In this document: piece after piece, positions 17,701 to 24,804 of the stretch | How the letters are laid out: the number at the start of each line of letters is the position of its first letter | Numbering within the stretch: the first letter of the stretch is position 1 | Assembly: GCA_965217135.1 (NCBI GenBank) | Contig: OZ244249.1 | Location: forward strand, 3,534,001 to 3,598,000 | DNA from: HXMU1420-2 sp017643305 | GTDB taxonomy: Bacteria; Pseudomonadota; Alphaproteobacteria; Rhodobacterales; Rhodobacteraceae | Length of the DNA: 64,000 bases | Direction: 5' to 3' | Translations under genes and position numbers: made by a program | The notes under the pieces: model-generated | Database searches by the model: none | What the model was told of the DNA's origin: nothing | What the model saw: the letters and a program-made list of their open reading frames with translations, nothing else

Positions 17701-17951
17701 TGCCCCGGTTGCCACAGCGTGTGGAACCCGCGCATCCGGTGCCAGCGCACAAGGATGTCCTGCAGCGTGTTGTTGAATGCATGGCCTACGTGCAACGCGC
17801 CTGTCACGTTGGGCGGCGGGATCATAATGCAGAAGCTGCCATCCTCGGCATTTTCCACGTGCTTACCCGCCTTGAACGCGCTAGCGTTCTCCCAGGCTTT
17901 GTAAATCCTGCCTTCGGCCTCGGCTGCGTTGAACGTCTTTTCCATCGCCAT
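14799..17951 (-). CDS. valS: Valyl-tRNA synthetase
   Basis: Class I aminoacyl-tRNA synthetase charging tRNA-Val, with an editing domain that removes Thr-tRNA. From the chosen start the product is 1050 aa. The HIGH-type motif is in PPNVTGALHVGHAF near 46-59, and KMSKTTGNVIDP is the KMSKS loop; VLDTWFSSGLWP is the usual core element. The C terminus (ISEEKARLEKTLQKLAKELG onward) is the ValRS coiled coil. The start at 17951 (MAMEKTFNAAEAEG) has GGAG about nine bases upstream; a longer frame to 18059 adds a non-homologous leader. Between IPVWYG and VLDTWFSSG there are about 90 residues where Escherichia coli has about 30, an insertion of roughly 60 residues. Confidence 0.96.
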   Translation of the reverse strand: MAMEKTFNAAEAEGRIYKAWENASAFKAGKHVENAEDGSFCIMIPPPNVTGALHVGHAFNNTLQDILVRWHRMRGFHTLWQPGQDHAGIATQLQVEKKLKAESNLRRTDLSRDEFLDRVWDWKTEYAFTIIDQLKRLGCSLDWDRNAFTMAGAPGDQRVGHENSANFHDAVIKVFVDMYNKSLIYRGKRLVNWDPHFETAISDLEVENTEVAGHMWHFKYPLAGGETYVYREKDEDGNIILEEERDYISIATTRPETMLGDGAVAVHPQDERYAPIVGKLCEIPVGPQASRRLIPITVDEYPDPDFGSGAVKITGAHDFNDYQVAKRGGIPMYRLMDTRGAMRADGLAYVQEALKAQQIAGGAPFTEGEVDALNLVPDHLRGLDRFDARAKVVEEITAEGLAVMTRADDPRLGSTALKPGAEGADEIVPLVESKPIMQPFGDRSKVVVEPMLTDQWFVDAEKVVGPALDAVRNGETKIIPESGEKTYYHWLENIEPWCISRQLWWGHQIPVWYGLDLSAPNFHDDEGDGTLDLVEMGRLLTSGELLHAGDVSRCAASFEEVIPAFLNTLADVPTPLNHMRVIEVADKHAAIHELARSLAEYEASRDPTKLVFPVWRDPDVLDTWFSSGLWPIGTLGWPDQTEELERYFPTDVLITGFDILFFWVARMMMQQLAVVGEIPFHTVYLHQLVRDEKGKKMSKTTGNVIDPLEIVDEFGADALRFTNASMAAIGGVLKLSKDRITGYRNFTTKLWNAMRFAEMNGVFEVTPQGIPQPQQTLNKWIIGETARVRETVDAALTDYRFNDAANGLYAFVWGKVCDWYVEFSKPLLQGEDAAVAQETRETMKWVLDQCLILLHPIMPFITEELWGLSGERDSMLVHGMWPGYGADLIDPAADHEMNWVITLIESVRSARAQMHVPAGAYVPMVTTGIDAAGQGAWDRNETLIKRLARIEGLSSVNEMPKGTINIAAEGASFGLPLADIIDISEEKARLEKTLQKLAKELGGLRGRLKNPKFVESAPEEVVEETRANLAAREEEEARIKEAVARLAELA

Positions 17952-18072
17952 GTCGATGTTCTCCAATCTGGATGCGGCACCCTTTACAGAACCATGCAGG
18001 CAAGGGAAAGGCCAAGGCGACCCCGCATGTGCCACCTCTTGCCATAGGCCCGGAACCAACGGAAAAGGGCGG

Positions 18073-18807
18073 ATGGCGATCGATTCAAGAATTCAACCCA
18101 CGGGCGTTTTTGGGCTGTTCCTTCGCATGGGCGGATGGGGGCTGATCATAACGGCCATTGTGCTTCTGGTGCTGTATTTTGGAGCGCAGTCAAAATTGAC
18201 TGTGGCGCAGCGGTTTGAGGCCAATGGCGTTCCAGTGATCGCGACCGTGATTCGCAAATACACGAAGACCGACCAAAGCGGAGACAATAACAAAACCACC
18301 TATTGGGTGTCGTTTCGCTATTCCGTGCAGGGCGGGCAGGCACTGACCACGGACCGGAAGGTAGCACGGCAGATTTATTTCAAGACCGAACCCGGTGCGA
18401 GTTTTGCGTTGGAGTACCTGCCAGACGACCCCAAGAAATTGCAGGTTACACCGGACGAGCACAGGCACACGTCGGAAGCCTTGCAATTGGTGTTCATCTC
18501 TGTCGGGACCGTATGGCTGTATCTGCTCTGGTGGATTGGGCGCAAGGCGGCCGCCGGGGAACTGGCCCGGCGGCATGGCGCCCGGTACGAGACCCAAAGC
18601 CTTGGGCTGGCAAAAAGCAAAGTCAGCGTGAACCGGGAAACGCTCTACCAGCTGGTCTGGCGCACGCCGGAAGATGAAGAGGCCAGAAGCGTGCCACGCA
18701 AACGCACCAAGTTTAGCGGTGTGGAGGTTGCTGGAACCCCCATAACTATCTATCGCGGCCGGGGCCGGGATTGGTGGGCAGGCGATGTGGGCAACCGGTT
18801 TGACTGA
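18073..18807 (+). CDS. Membrane protein, DUF3592-like
   Basis: A 244-residue protein with a membrane segment near residues 14-36 (FLRMGGWGLIITAIVLLVLY), an extracytoplasmic or luminal beta-rich segment (VPVIATVIRKYTKTD, TYWVSFRYSVQGGQ, FALEYLPDDPKKLQ) and a second hydrophobic helix near 140-158 (LVFISVGTVWLYLLWWIG), then a basic cytosolic tail. This layout is that of DUF3592 proteins, whose function is unknown. ATG 18073 directly follows GGAAAAGGGCGG; longer frames begin inside the valS leader. It is divergent from valS with 121 bp between starts. Confidence 0.7.
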   Translation: MAIDSRIQPTGVFGLFLRMGGWGLIITAIVLLVLYFGAQSKLTVAQRFEANGVPVIATVIRKYTKTDQSGDNNKTTYWVSFRYSVQGGQALTTDRKVARQIYFKTEPGASFALEYLPDDPKKLQVTPDEHRHTSEALQLVFISVGTVWLYLLWWIGRKAAAGELARRHGARYETQSLGLAKSKVSVNRETLYQLVWRTPEDEEARSVPRKRTKFSGVEVAGTPITIYRGRGRDWWAGDVGNRFD

Positions 18808-18926
18808 ACCAGCAGTCGGTCACGCAGATGCCAGTTCGAACCGTTCTGTGAAATACGCCTCCATCCGGTCATCGGCGGCCTGGTAGACATCTGCTCCGTG
18901 AACTCAAAGATTAGACCGGCGTGTGA

Positions 18927-19553
18927 TCAGCCATTACGCTCTGCCGCCATGGCGGCGTTGGTCAACGGTTCCCGTTCCCCCGGCCGGATCACGGCGGGGT
19001 CATAGGCCGGGCGGGCAAACACCTCCCGCACCATGGGCGCGAAAAACTCCAGCGGCAGATCATCGTAATCCGGATCGAAAGACGCCTGATCCCAACGTTC
19101 GCAGAACACCACGTTGTCGTCGAAATATGGATGCCCCTGATGGCGGTCTCGCTTGTTCTGATCAAAGCCTTCCAGATGTTGGCCGTAATAGATCATCTGG
19201 AAATCGCCATGCGTCTGCACGACCCAAGCGCATTGTTCGCGCACAAAGGGTTTGAGGATCGTGGCCGCGTATTCGTCGTGATTGTAGGGCGCGTATATGT
19301 CGCCGATATCGTGCAGCAGGGCCGACACAACCCAGTCGGTATCCGCCCCGTCCCGCCAGGCGCGGGTGGCCGACTGAACTGAATGACCCAGCCGTGTCAC
19401 CTTGTAGCCTGACAGGCTTTCATCCAGCTCCACCAGCGCGGTCAGCAACCGGCCCGCGGTGCCCTTGGTATACTCGATCTCATGGGCCGTCAGGAATTCG
19501 TATTCTTCCTTCGTGCCATCCTTCATCTGGGTGAATGCCACTCGGTCCATCAT
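18927..19553 (-). CDS. HD-domain mixed-valent di-iron oxygenase-like protein (PhnZ/MIOX type)
   Basis: A 208-residue HD-domain protein. The candidate metal ligands are H57 (RLGHSVQ), H81-D82 (LLHDIGD), H92 (YNHDEYA), H115 (VQTHGDF) and D155 (ERWDQASFD): four His and two Asp, the set used by myo-inositol oxygenase and the phosphonate oxygenase PhnZ rather than by most HD phosphohydrolases. The H57 to H81 spacing of 24 equals that of PhnZ as I recall it (H34-H58). It overlaps the upstream PhyH-type dioxygenase by four bases, like the two-step PhnY/PhnZ system that hydroxylates and then cleaves 2-aminoethylphosphonate. No phosphonate transporter is nearby, so the substrate is open. Confidence 0.75.
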   Translation of the reverse strand: MMDRVAFTQMKDGTKEEYEFLTAHEIEYTKGTAGRLLTALVELDESLSGYKVTRLGHSVQSATRAWRDGADTDWVVSALLHDIGDIYAPYNHDEYAATILKPFVREQCAWVVQTHGDFQMIYYGQHLEGFDQNKRDRHQGHPYFDDNVVFCERWDQASFDPDYDDLPLEFFAPMVREVFARPAYDPAVIRPGEREPLTNAAMAAERNG

Positions 19554-20440
19554 TTAACCTCGTATATTCCTGCTGCAGAGCCGCCATCGGCCCCTTTCAT
19601 CATGATCTGGGCCCGAGATTGCCGGATTTCATCATAAACAGCCAGCGAAGATGGCTCAAAATACCCCTGCGGCACGGCGACCTGAATAAAATTGCCCAAC
19701 CGGTCCGCACCACGGGCGATCATTGCATAGTCGCGGTCCCCCACCTGCTGCAGCACGTCGGGACGGCAGAACCGTATCACGCAGCCGATGCGGCGGTCAT
19801 CGCTGACATTCGGGCCAGAGCCATGCACCGTCAGCCCGTGATGCAGAGACATCTGGCCCGGCTGCAATTCTATGGCGACCTTGTCTTCCTCTGCCACGTC
19901 CACCTGCACTTCCTGCCCGCGGCTCAACAGGTTGTCTTTTGCATAGGTATCCACATGCGGCAGGATTTCATTCTTGTGCGTGCCGGCCACGAAATCCATA
20001 CAACCGCTGGCGCGTGTTGCAGGGGACAGGGCGATCCACGCGGTCACCAATCCTTCGGTCGCGCCCAGCCCCCAATAGGTCAGGTCCTGATGCATGGACA
20101 CGATATGCTCGGTCGCCGCCTCCTTTGTGAAAAATTCGCCTGCATAGATCAGGATGTCCGGCCCCAGCACGCCTTCGACCACGTCCAGCACGCGCGGGTT
20201 GGTGGCTATCCGGTAGACCAGCGGCATGACCGTGTGCGCGTTGATACGTTTGTAGGTGTTCAGGGGCAGTGGCAGACCGGCATCCAGCCAGTCTTCTTCC
20301 ACCTGCTCGAACTCGGCCCGGGCGTCGGCGGCCTCCTCCAATGTCATCACGTCGATGGGGAAGATGAACCCGTCTTCCCAATATTGTCCGATCTGCGCGG
20401 CCGATAGGCGCCCTTCAGTAAGACTTTGCGCGTCCAGCAT
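19550..20440 (-). CDS. PhyH-family Fe(II)/2-oxoglutarate dioxygenase (PhnY-like)
   Basis: A 296-residue cytosolic dioxygenase of the phytanoyl-CoA dioxygenase family. The iron triad is visible as H117-x-D119 (SMHQDLTYWG) and H206 (LTVHGSGPN); R216 or R217 in SDDRRIGC would bind 2-oxoglutarate. SGCMDFVAGTHKN is the usual double-stranded beta-helix segment. GGAGGAGGAGCC precedes the ATG. Its TGA is inside the ATGATG start of the HD oxygenase gene, so the two are translated together. Known pairs of this kind (PhnY with PhnZ) oxidise aminophosphonates; TmpA/TmpB is a similar two-enzyme arrangement. It could also hydroxylate an unrelated small molecule. Confidence 0.8.
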   Translation of the reverse strand: MLDAQSLTEGRLSAAQIGQYWEDGFIFPIDVMTLEEAADARAEFEQVEEDWLDAGLPLPLNTYKRINAHTVMPLVYRIATNPRVLDVVEGVLGPDILIYAGEFFTKEAATEHIVSMHQDLTYWGLGATEGLVTAWIALSPATRASGCMDFVAGTHKNEILPHVDTYAKDNLLSRGQEVQVDVAEEDKVAIELQPGQMSLHHGLTVHGSGPNVSDDRRIGCVIRFCRPDVLQQVGDRDYAMIARGADRLGNFIQVAVPQGYFEPSSLAVYDEIRQSRAQIMMKGADGGSAAGIYEVK

Positions 20441-20768
20441 GGCTCCTCCTCCATTGGCTGTGGCGACGATACTCCATTCCGGACCAAAGCCAATACGGCG
20501 TCCCGTGTGGCCAAGGGTGAGTTTTGATCAGCCTGCATTACGTCCACGCGCACCCCATCGTTGATCCGGCTCCGTATGTTCGAACCCCCGGCGCGCACCG
20601 AAAGCTTTGCGCGGGCGGCAACACCCCCGCTCTGGCGATGCGCGGTGCTGGGCGGCGCCGATGTCTCGATGGGTTTTCGATACCCGGTCAGCTACATTAC
20701 CGCCTTGTCTACAGGTCGCTGTCCAGCCTCCGCCCGACGGCCCACACGTTTCGTGGTTGGTTACTGGA
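20441..20768. other. Intergenic stretch without a recognised gene
   Basis: Between the PhyH gene start and the lrp stop there is 328 bp. It must contain the PhyH promoter. Short frames exist on both strands but none has a good ribosome site or a recognisable product, and the plus-strand ones run antisense into lrp. Confidence 0.5.
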
Positions 20769-21218
20769 TCAACTTGGCTGACTCAGACGGTCGATCTTGG
20801 TGCTCAGGTGGATCAGGCTTTCGGAGGACCGCACGCCTTTGATCTCTCCGATCCGGTCCAGGGTGCCGTCCAGTTCCTCGGTCGTGTCGGCAAACAGTTG
20901 CACCAGAAGGTCAAACCGCCCCGACGTGGTGTGCACCACCTCCACAGCTGACAATGCCCGCAGCCGGTCCAATACCTGTGGCCCGGTGCGCGGTTCAAAC
21001 GTAAGCAAGGCTGTAGCGCGCAACGGCGGACGCAGCGCCGCGCCAGGTTTGAGCGTGTAGCCTGCAATCACTCCGCCACGCTCCAACCTTTCAATTCGCG
21101 CCTGAACGGTGGTCCGTGCGAGGTTCAACTGCCGTGCCAGATCAGCTACGGAAAACCGCGCGTTTTCACGCAGCAAGGTCAGCATCTGACGGTCGATTTC
21201 GTCAATCTGTAGCTTCAT
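20769..21218 (-). CDS. Lrp/AsnC-family transcriptional regulator
   Basis: A 149-residue regulator. Residues about 4-60 form the winged helix-turn-helix (IDRQMLTLLRENARFSVADLARQLNLARTTVQARIERLE), and about 65-145 the RAM/AsnC effector domain, where ligand-driven oligomerisation takes place. It is divergent from the ornithine decarboxylase-like gene with 100 bp between starts, and a 22-bp palindrome lies nine bases before its own ATG. Autoregulation and control of the decarboxylase, with an amino acid as effector, are likely but inferred. Confidence 0.9.
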   Translation of the reverse strand: MKLQIDEIDRQMLTLLRENARFSVADLARQLNLARTTVQARIERLERGGVIAGYTLKPGAALRPPLRATALLTFEPRTGPQVLDRLRALSAVEVVHTTSGRFDLLVQLFADTTEELDGTLDRIGEIKGVRSSESLIHLSTKIDRLSQPS

Positions 21219-21226
21219 ATTGGCAT

Positions 21227-21248
21227 TTTGCCGAAAATTTCCGGCAAA
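21227..21248. promoter_or_regulatory. 22-bp palindrome, likely Lrp-type operator
   Basis: TTTGCCG-AAAATTTC-CGGCAAA: ten of eleven base pairs match, with an AT-rich centre as is usual for Lrp/AsnC sites. It lies between the divergent lrp and decarboxylase genes, adjoining the lrp start. Confidence 0.7.
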
Positions 21249-21318
21249 TCAAAAGAAATTACACATGATTGTGCAACGCCTACCGCCGATCTTACTTTCA
21301 ACCAAGTACAGGTGTGCC

Positions 21319-22458
21319 ATGCAATCTCAATCCGTTATCTGGGCTTCGCCCGTCTCCCATCTTGTCAAATCACAGCCTGACCAGCCCGTGCTATTCCTAT
21401 CGCCCAGCACGTTGCAGGCCACAGCACAAGCCTTCCAAATCAGGTTTCCCGGTCTGGTCACTTACGCGGTCAAGGCAAACCCGCACCCCACCGTTCTGGA
21501 CAATCTGGTCGCCGCCGGTCTTACCGCTTTCGATGTCGCCTCACCCCCTGAAATGCAGGCTGTGCGCGCCGCCTGCCCAACCGCCGCGCTGCATTACAAC
21601 AACCCCGTTCGGTCGGAGGCAGAGATTGCCGCAGGTCAAGCCTTCGACGTCACCAGTTGGTCCGTCGAAGGGGCAGACGAATTGAACAAACTCCGCCACA
21701 TCGCACGAAACAGCGAAATCGCCGTGCGGTTCAAACTGCCAGTACCCGGCGCAGCCTATGACTTTGGCGAAAAGTTTGGGGCCACCCCGGAAATCGCCGC
21801 AGGATTGCTGCGGGAAGTCGCGGCACGCGGTCACACCCCGGCGCTGACTTTCCACCCTGGCACCCAATGTGAAGACGCCCGCGCCTGGGCCATCTATATC
21901 GAAGAAGCCGCCCGGATTGCGGACACCGCCGGTGTTCGAATCGCACGGTTGAACGTTGGAGGTGGGTTTCCAGCGGATCGTGGGCTGGCACCCGTGGATC
22001 TGCAGGAGATGTTCGATACCATAGGCGCGGCAAGCCGCCGCGCCTTTGCACGCAACATGCCGGAACTGGTCTGCGAACCCGGCCGCGCGATGGTCAGCGA
22101 TGCATTCACGCTCGCCACGCGGGTCAAGGCGGTGCGGTCGGGTGGTACTGTGTTCCTGAACGACGGCATCTATGGCGGCCTGTCCGACCTGCGCGACACT
22201 GGGTTGAACCTGCGGGTCCGGTTTATATCCGCAGACGGCACTCCCCGCACTGGATTACCGCAGGCACGGCCCGTCTTTGGTCCGACCTGCGACAGCCTGG
22301 ACCGTTTACCGGATGGGCTCGCCCTGCCCGATGATCTGGCCGAAGGTGATTACGTTCTTTTTGATGGCATGGGTGCTTATTCGCTGAGCCTCAGTACCGG
22401 CTTTAACGGTTACGGCATTCACGACATTGAAACGGTCCTGCGGCTCTCTGGACATTGA
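21319..22458 (+). CDS. Ornithine/lysine decarboxylase-like PLP enzyme (fold type III)
   Basis: A 379-residue PLP enzyme of the alanine-racemase-fold decarboxylase family (eukaryotic-type ornithine decarboxylase), making putrescine or cadaverine for polyamine synthesis. K52 in TYAVKANP binds PLP; TFHPGTQ (H179) stacks on the cofactor; LNVGGGFPAD and CEPGRAMV bind its phosphate; C324 in FGPTCDSLD is the active-site cysteine of the partner subunit. The start at 21319 has AGGTG upstream; an earlier frame start at 21220 would run through the operator. Ornithine is the usual substrate; lysine or both are possible. An Lrp regulator is divergent. Confidence 0.88.
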   Translation: MQSQSVIWASPVSHLVKSQPDQPVLFLSPSTLQATAQAFQIRFPGLVTYAVKANPHPTVLDNLVAAGLTAFDVASPPEMQAVRAACPTAALHYNNPVRSEAEIAAGQAFDVTSWSVEGADELNKLRHIARNSEIAVRFKLPVPGAAYDFGEKFGATPEIAAGLLREVAARGHTPALTFHPGTQCEDARAWAIYIEEAARIADTAGVRIARLNVGGGFPADRGLAPVDLQEMFDTIGAASRRAFARNMPELVCEPGRAMVSDAFTLATRVKAVRSGGTVFLNDGIYGGLSDLRDTGLNLRVRFISADGTPRTGLPQARPVFGPTCDSLDRLPDGLALPDDLAEGDYVLFDGMGAYSLSLSTGFNGYGIHDIETVLRLSGH

Positions 22459-22506
22459 CGCGTCAGAAGCTAACTTCCGCCCAAAGGGTTCTTTGAAGAG
22501 GCGATC

Positions 22507-24804
22507 ATGGACAAGTTCGGGAAAAGCCAACCGGTTACGCGGTTTGAAGACATTCGCCTGCTGACAGGCCACGGCAATTATATTGACGACAGCACGCCGG
22601 AAGGTGCGCTCTACGCTTACGTATTCCGTAGCCAGGTTGCCCACGGCAAGATCGTGGAATTGGATGTAGAAGACGCACGTGCCGCCGAGGGTGTGCATCT
22701 GGTGGTGACCTGCGCGGATCTGCAAGCCAGCGGCATGACCTGTATCATGGATGGTACGGTTGTCGACAATCGCGACGGGTCCAAAGGCGCCGCGCCGGAA
22801 CGTCCGATTCTGGCGCGTGGCAAAGTCCGATTTGTGGGAGAACCCGTGGCAGTGGTCGTTGCAGAGACGCTGGAACAGGCCAAGGATGCCGCCGAACTCA
22901 TCGTGCTGGAAACCGAGGACCTGCCCGCCAAGCTGGATCTGACCACCGGTGGCGAAACGCTGCACGAAGAAGCGCCCGACAATCAGGCCTTTGACTGGGC
23001 CCTGGGCGACGAAGCTGCCTCTGACGCGGCTTTTGCTGCCGCAAACCGCACCGTGAGCGTTAATATCGTAGACAACCGCGTGATCGTGAACTCCATGGAG
23101 CCGCGCGGCTGTTTTGCAGAATGGGATGGTACCCGTCTGCACCTGTCCTATTCCGGGCAGGGCGTCTGGGGCCTGAAAGCACAATTGGTCGACAAGTTCG
23201 GACTGGCGGCCGAAAACGTGCGGGTCACAACACCCGATGTCGGCGGCGGTTTCGGAATGAAGGCATTTCCCTACCCGGAATACTTTGTTGTCTGCCATGC
23301 GGCGCGCGCGTTGGGACAACCTGTGCGCTGGACGTCCGACCGTGGCGAAGCAATGATGAGCGACCACCACGGGCGTGATCTGGTCACGCTGGCGGAAATG
23401 GCTTTTGACGAGACCAACAAGATCACCGCCTACCGCGTCCACAACCGCATGAACATGGGCGCCTACAACAGCCATTTCGGCCAGGCGATCCAGACCATGC
23501 TGTTTTCCCGGGTCGTGATGGGCGTCTACGATGTCCAGAACGTCTATATGCGGACCGAGGGGTTCTATACCAACACGACGCAGGTAGACGCCTATCGCGG
23601 GGCAGGACGGCCCGAGGCGATTTTTGTGCTGGAATGCGCCATCGACCGCGCCGCGCGAGAACTGGGCGTGGACGGCTGGGATCTGCGCCGCCGCAACTTC
23701 ATTGCACCGGAGAGCTTTCCTTACACCTCTGCCACCGGCGAAACCTATGACGTGGGAGAGTTCGACCGCGTGCTGACCCGCGCCGGAGAAGAGGCGGACA
23801 TCGCGGGCTATGCCGCGCGCAAGGCGTCGGACGCAGCCAAGGGCCTGCTGCGAGGTCAGGGGCTGTGTTACTACATCGAATCAATCCTGGGCGACCCGTC
23901 CGAAGGCGCCAAGGTGGAGTTCAACGAAGACGGCACCGCATCGATCTACGTTGGCACGCAATCCAACGGCCAGGGCCACGAAACGGTCTATGTACAGTTC
24001 CTGTCGGATCAGACCGGTATCCCGGTCGAAATGATCAGCGTTGTTCAGGGCGATAGCGACCGGATCGAACAGGGCGGCGGTACGGGAGGGTCCCGGTCGG
24101 TGACCAACCAGACCAACGCGACGCTGGCCACCGTGGATAAGATGATCCAGGCCTTCACACCGTATCTAGCCGAAAAGATGGGGGTCGACGAAAGCGATCT
24201 GACCTTCGATGACGAAACCTTCCGCGCTCCGGGCTCGAACCTGACGCCGTCCTTCCTGCAGGCTGCCGCCATGGCGCGGGCAGATGGCCGGACCGACTTG
24301 CTGGTGCATGAAGCCCGCGCGACGCTGCCGGGCCGCAGCTATCCCAATGGCGCGCATGTTGCCGAAGTGGTGGTGGACCCGGAAACCGGCCAGGCAGTGC
24401 TGGACCGCTATACCGTGGTGGATGACTTCGGAAACCTCATCAACCCGATGCTGGCCGAAGGCCAGGTCCATGGCGGCGTTGTGCAAGGGGTCGGTCAGGC
24501 CCTGACCGAACATGTTGGCTACGACGATGAAGGCCAACTGCTCACGGCATCTTTCATGGATTACGCCTTGCCGCGCGCCGCTGACATCCCAAATATCGGT
24601 TTCACGCCTGAACCGGTGCCGTCCACCGCCAACCCGATGGGGATGAAAGGCTGCGGCGAGGCTGGTACAGTCGGCGCAATGGCGGCCATGGCAAACGCCG
24701 TCACCGATGCATTATGGGATCGCGGCGTGCGTCAGGCTGATATGCCTTACACGCCGCTCCGGATCTGGGAATTTCTGAAGGATGCCCCTGTCGCGGCTGA
24801 GTAA
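22507..24804 (+). CDS. Molybdopterin-binding large subunit, CoxL/xanthine dehydrogenase family (form II-like)
   Basis: A 765-residue Mo-hydroxylase large subunit. The N-terminal aldehyde oxidase/xanthine dehydrogenase a/b hammerhead spans about 15-135, followed by the Mo-cofactor-binding region. TPDVGGGFGMKAFPYPEYF (about 242-260) is the family segment, AYRGAGR at 362-368 is the form II signature rather than the AYRCSFR of true CO dehydrogenase, and GCGEAGTVGA near the C terminus holds the active-site Glu. Such enzymes normally need CoxM (FAD) and CoxS (2Fe-2S) partners; neither is adjacent. The substrate is unknown, an aldehyde or N-heterocycle being typical. The 3' end overlaps the next gene by 23 bases. 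Confidence 0.85.
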   Translation: MDKFGKSQPVTRFEDIRLLTGHGNYIDDSTPEGALYAYVFRSQVAHGKIVELDVEDARAAEGVHLVVTCADLQASGMTCIMDGTVVDNRDGSKGAAPERPILARGKVRFVGEPVAVVVAETLEQAKDAAELIVLETEDLPAKLDLTTGGETLHEEAPDNQAFDWALGDEAASDAAFAAANRTVSVNIVDNRVIVNSMEPRGCFAEWDGTRLHLSYSGQGVWGLKAQLVDKFGLAAENVRVTTPDVGGGFGMKAFPYPEYFVVCHAARALGQPVRWTSDRGEAMMSDHHGRDLVTLAEMAFDETNKITAYRVHNRMNMGAYNSHFGQAIQTMLFSRVVMGVYDVQNVYMRTEGFYTNTTQVDAYRGAGRPEAIFVLECAIDRAARELGVDGWDLRRRNFIAPESFPYTSATGETYDVGEFDRVLTRAGEEADIAGYAARKASDAAKGLLRGQGLCYYIESILGDPSEGAKVEFNEDGTASIYVGTQSNGQGHETVYVQFLSDQTGIPVEMISVVQGDSDRIEQGGGTGGSRSVTNQTNATLATVDKMIQAFTPYLAEKMGVDESDLTFDDETFRAPGSNLTPSFLQAAAMARADGRTDLLVHEARATLPGRSYPNGAHVAEVVVDPETGQAVLDRYTVVDDFGNLINPMLAEGQVHGGVVQGVGQALTEHVGYDDEGQLLTASFMDYALPRAADIPNIGFTPEPVPSTANPMGMKGCGEAGTVGAMAAMANAVTDALWDRGVRQADMPYTPLRIWEFLKDAPVAAE

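Noticed and set aside
16431..18047. A 538-codon open frame antisense to valS
   Set aside because: It mirrors valS codons and has no ribosome site; valS is unmistakable on the other strand. The same holds for the long frames opposite prpE (6341-7393) and maeB (7508-9148).
20524..20842. Short plus-strand frames between the PhyH gene and lrp
   Set aside because: No ribosome site, no recognisable family, and they continue antisense into lrp.
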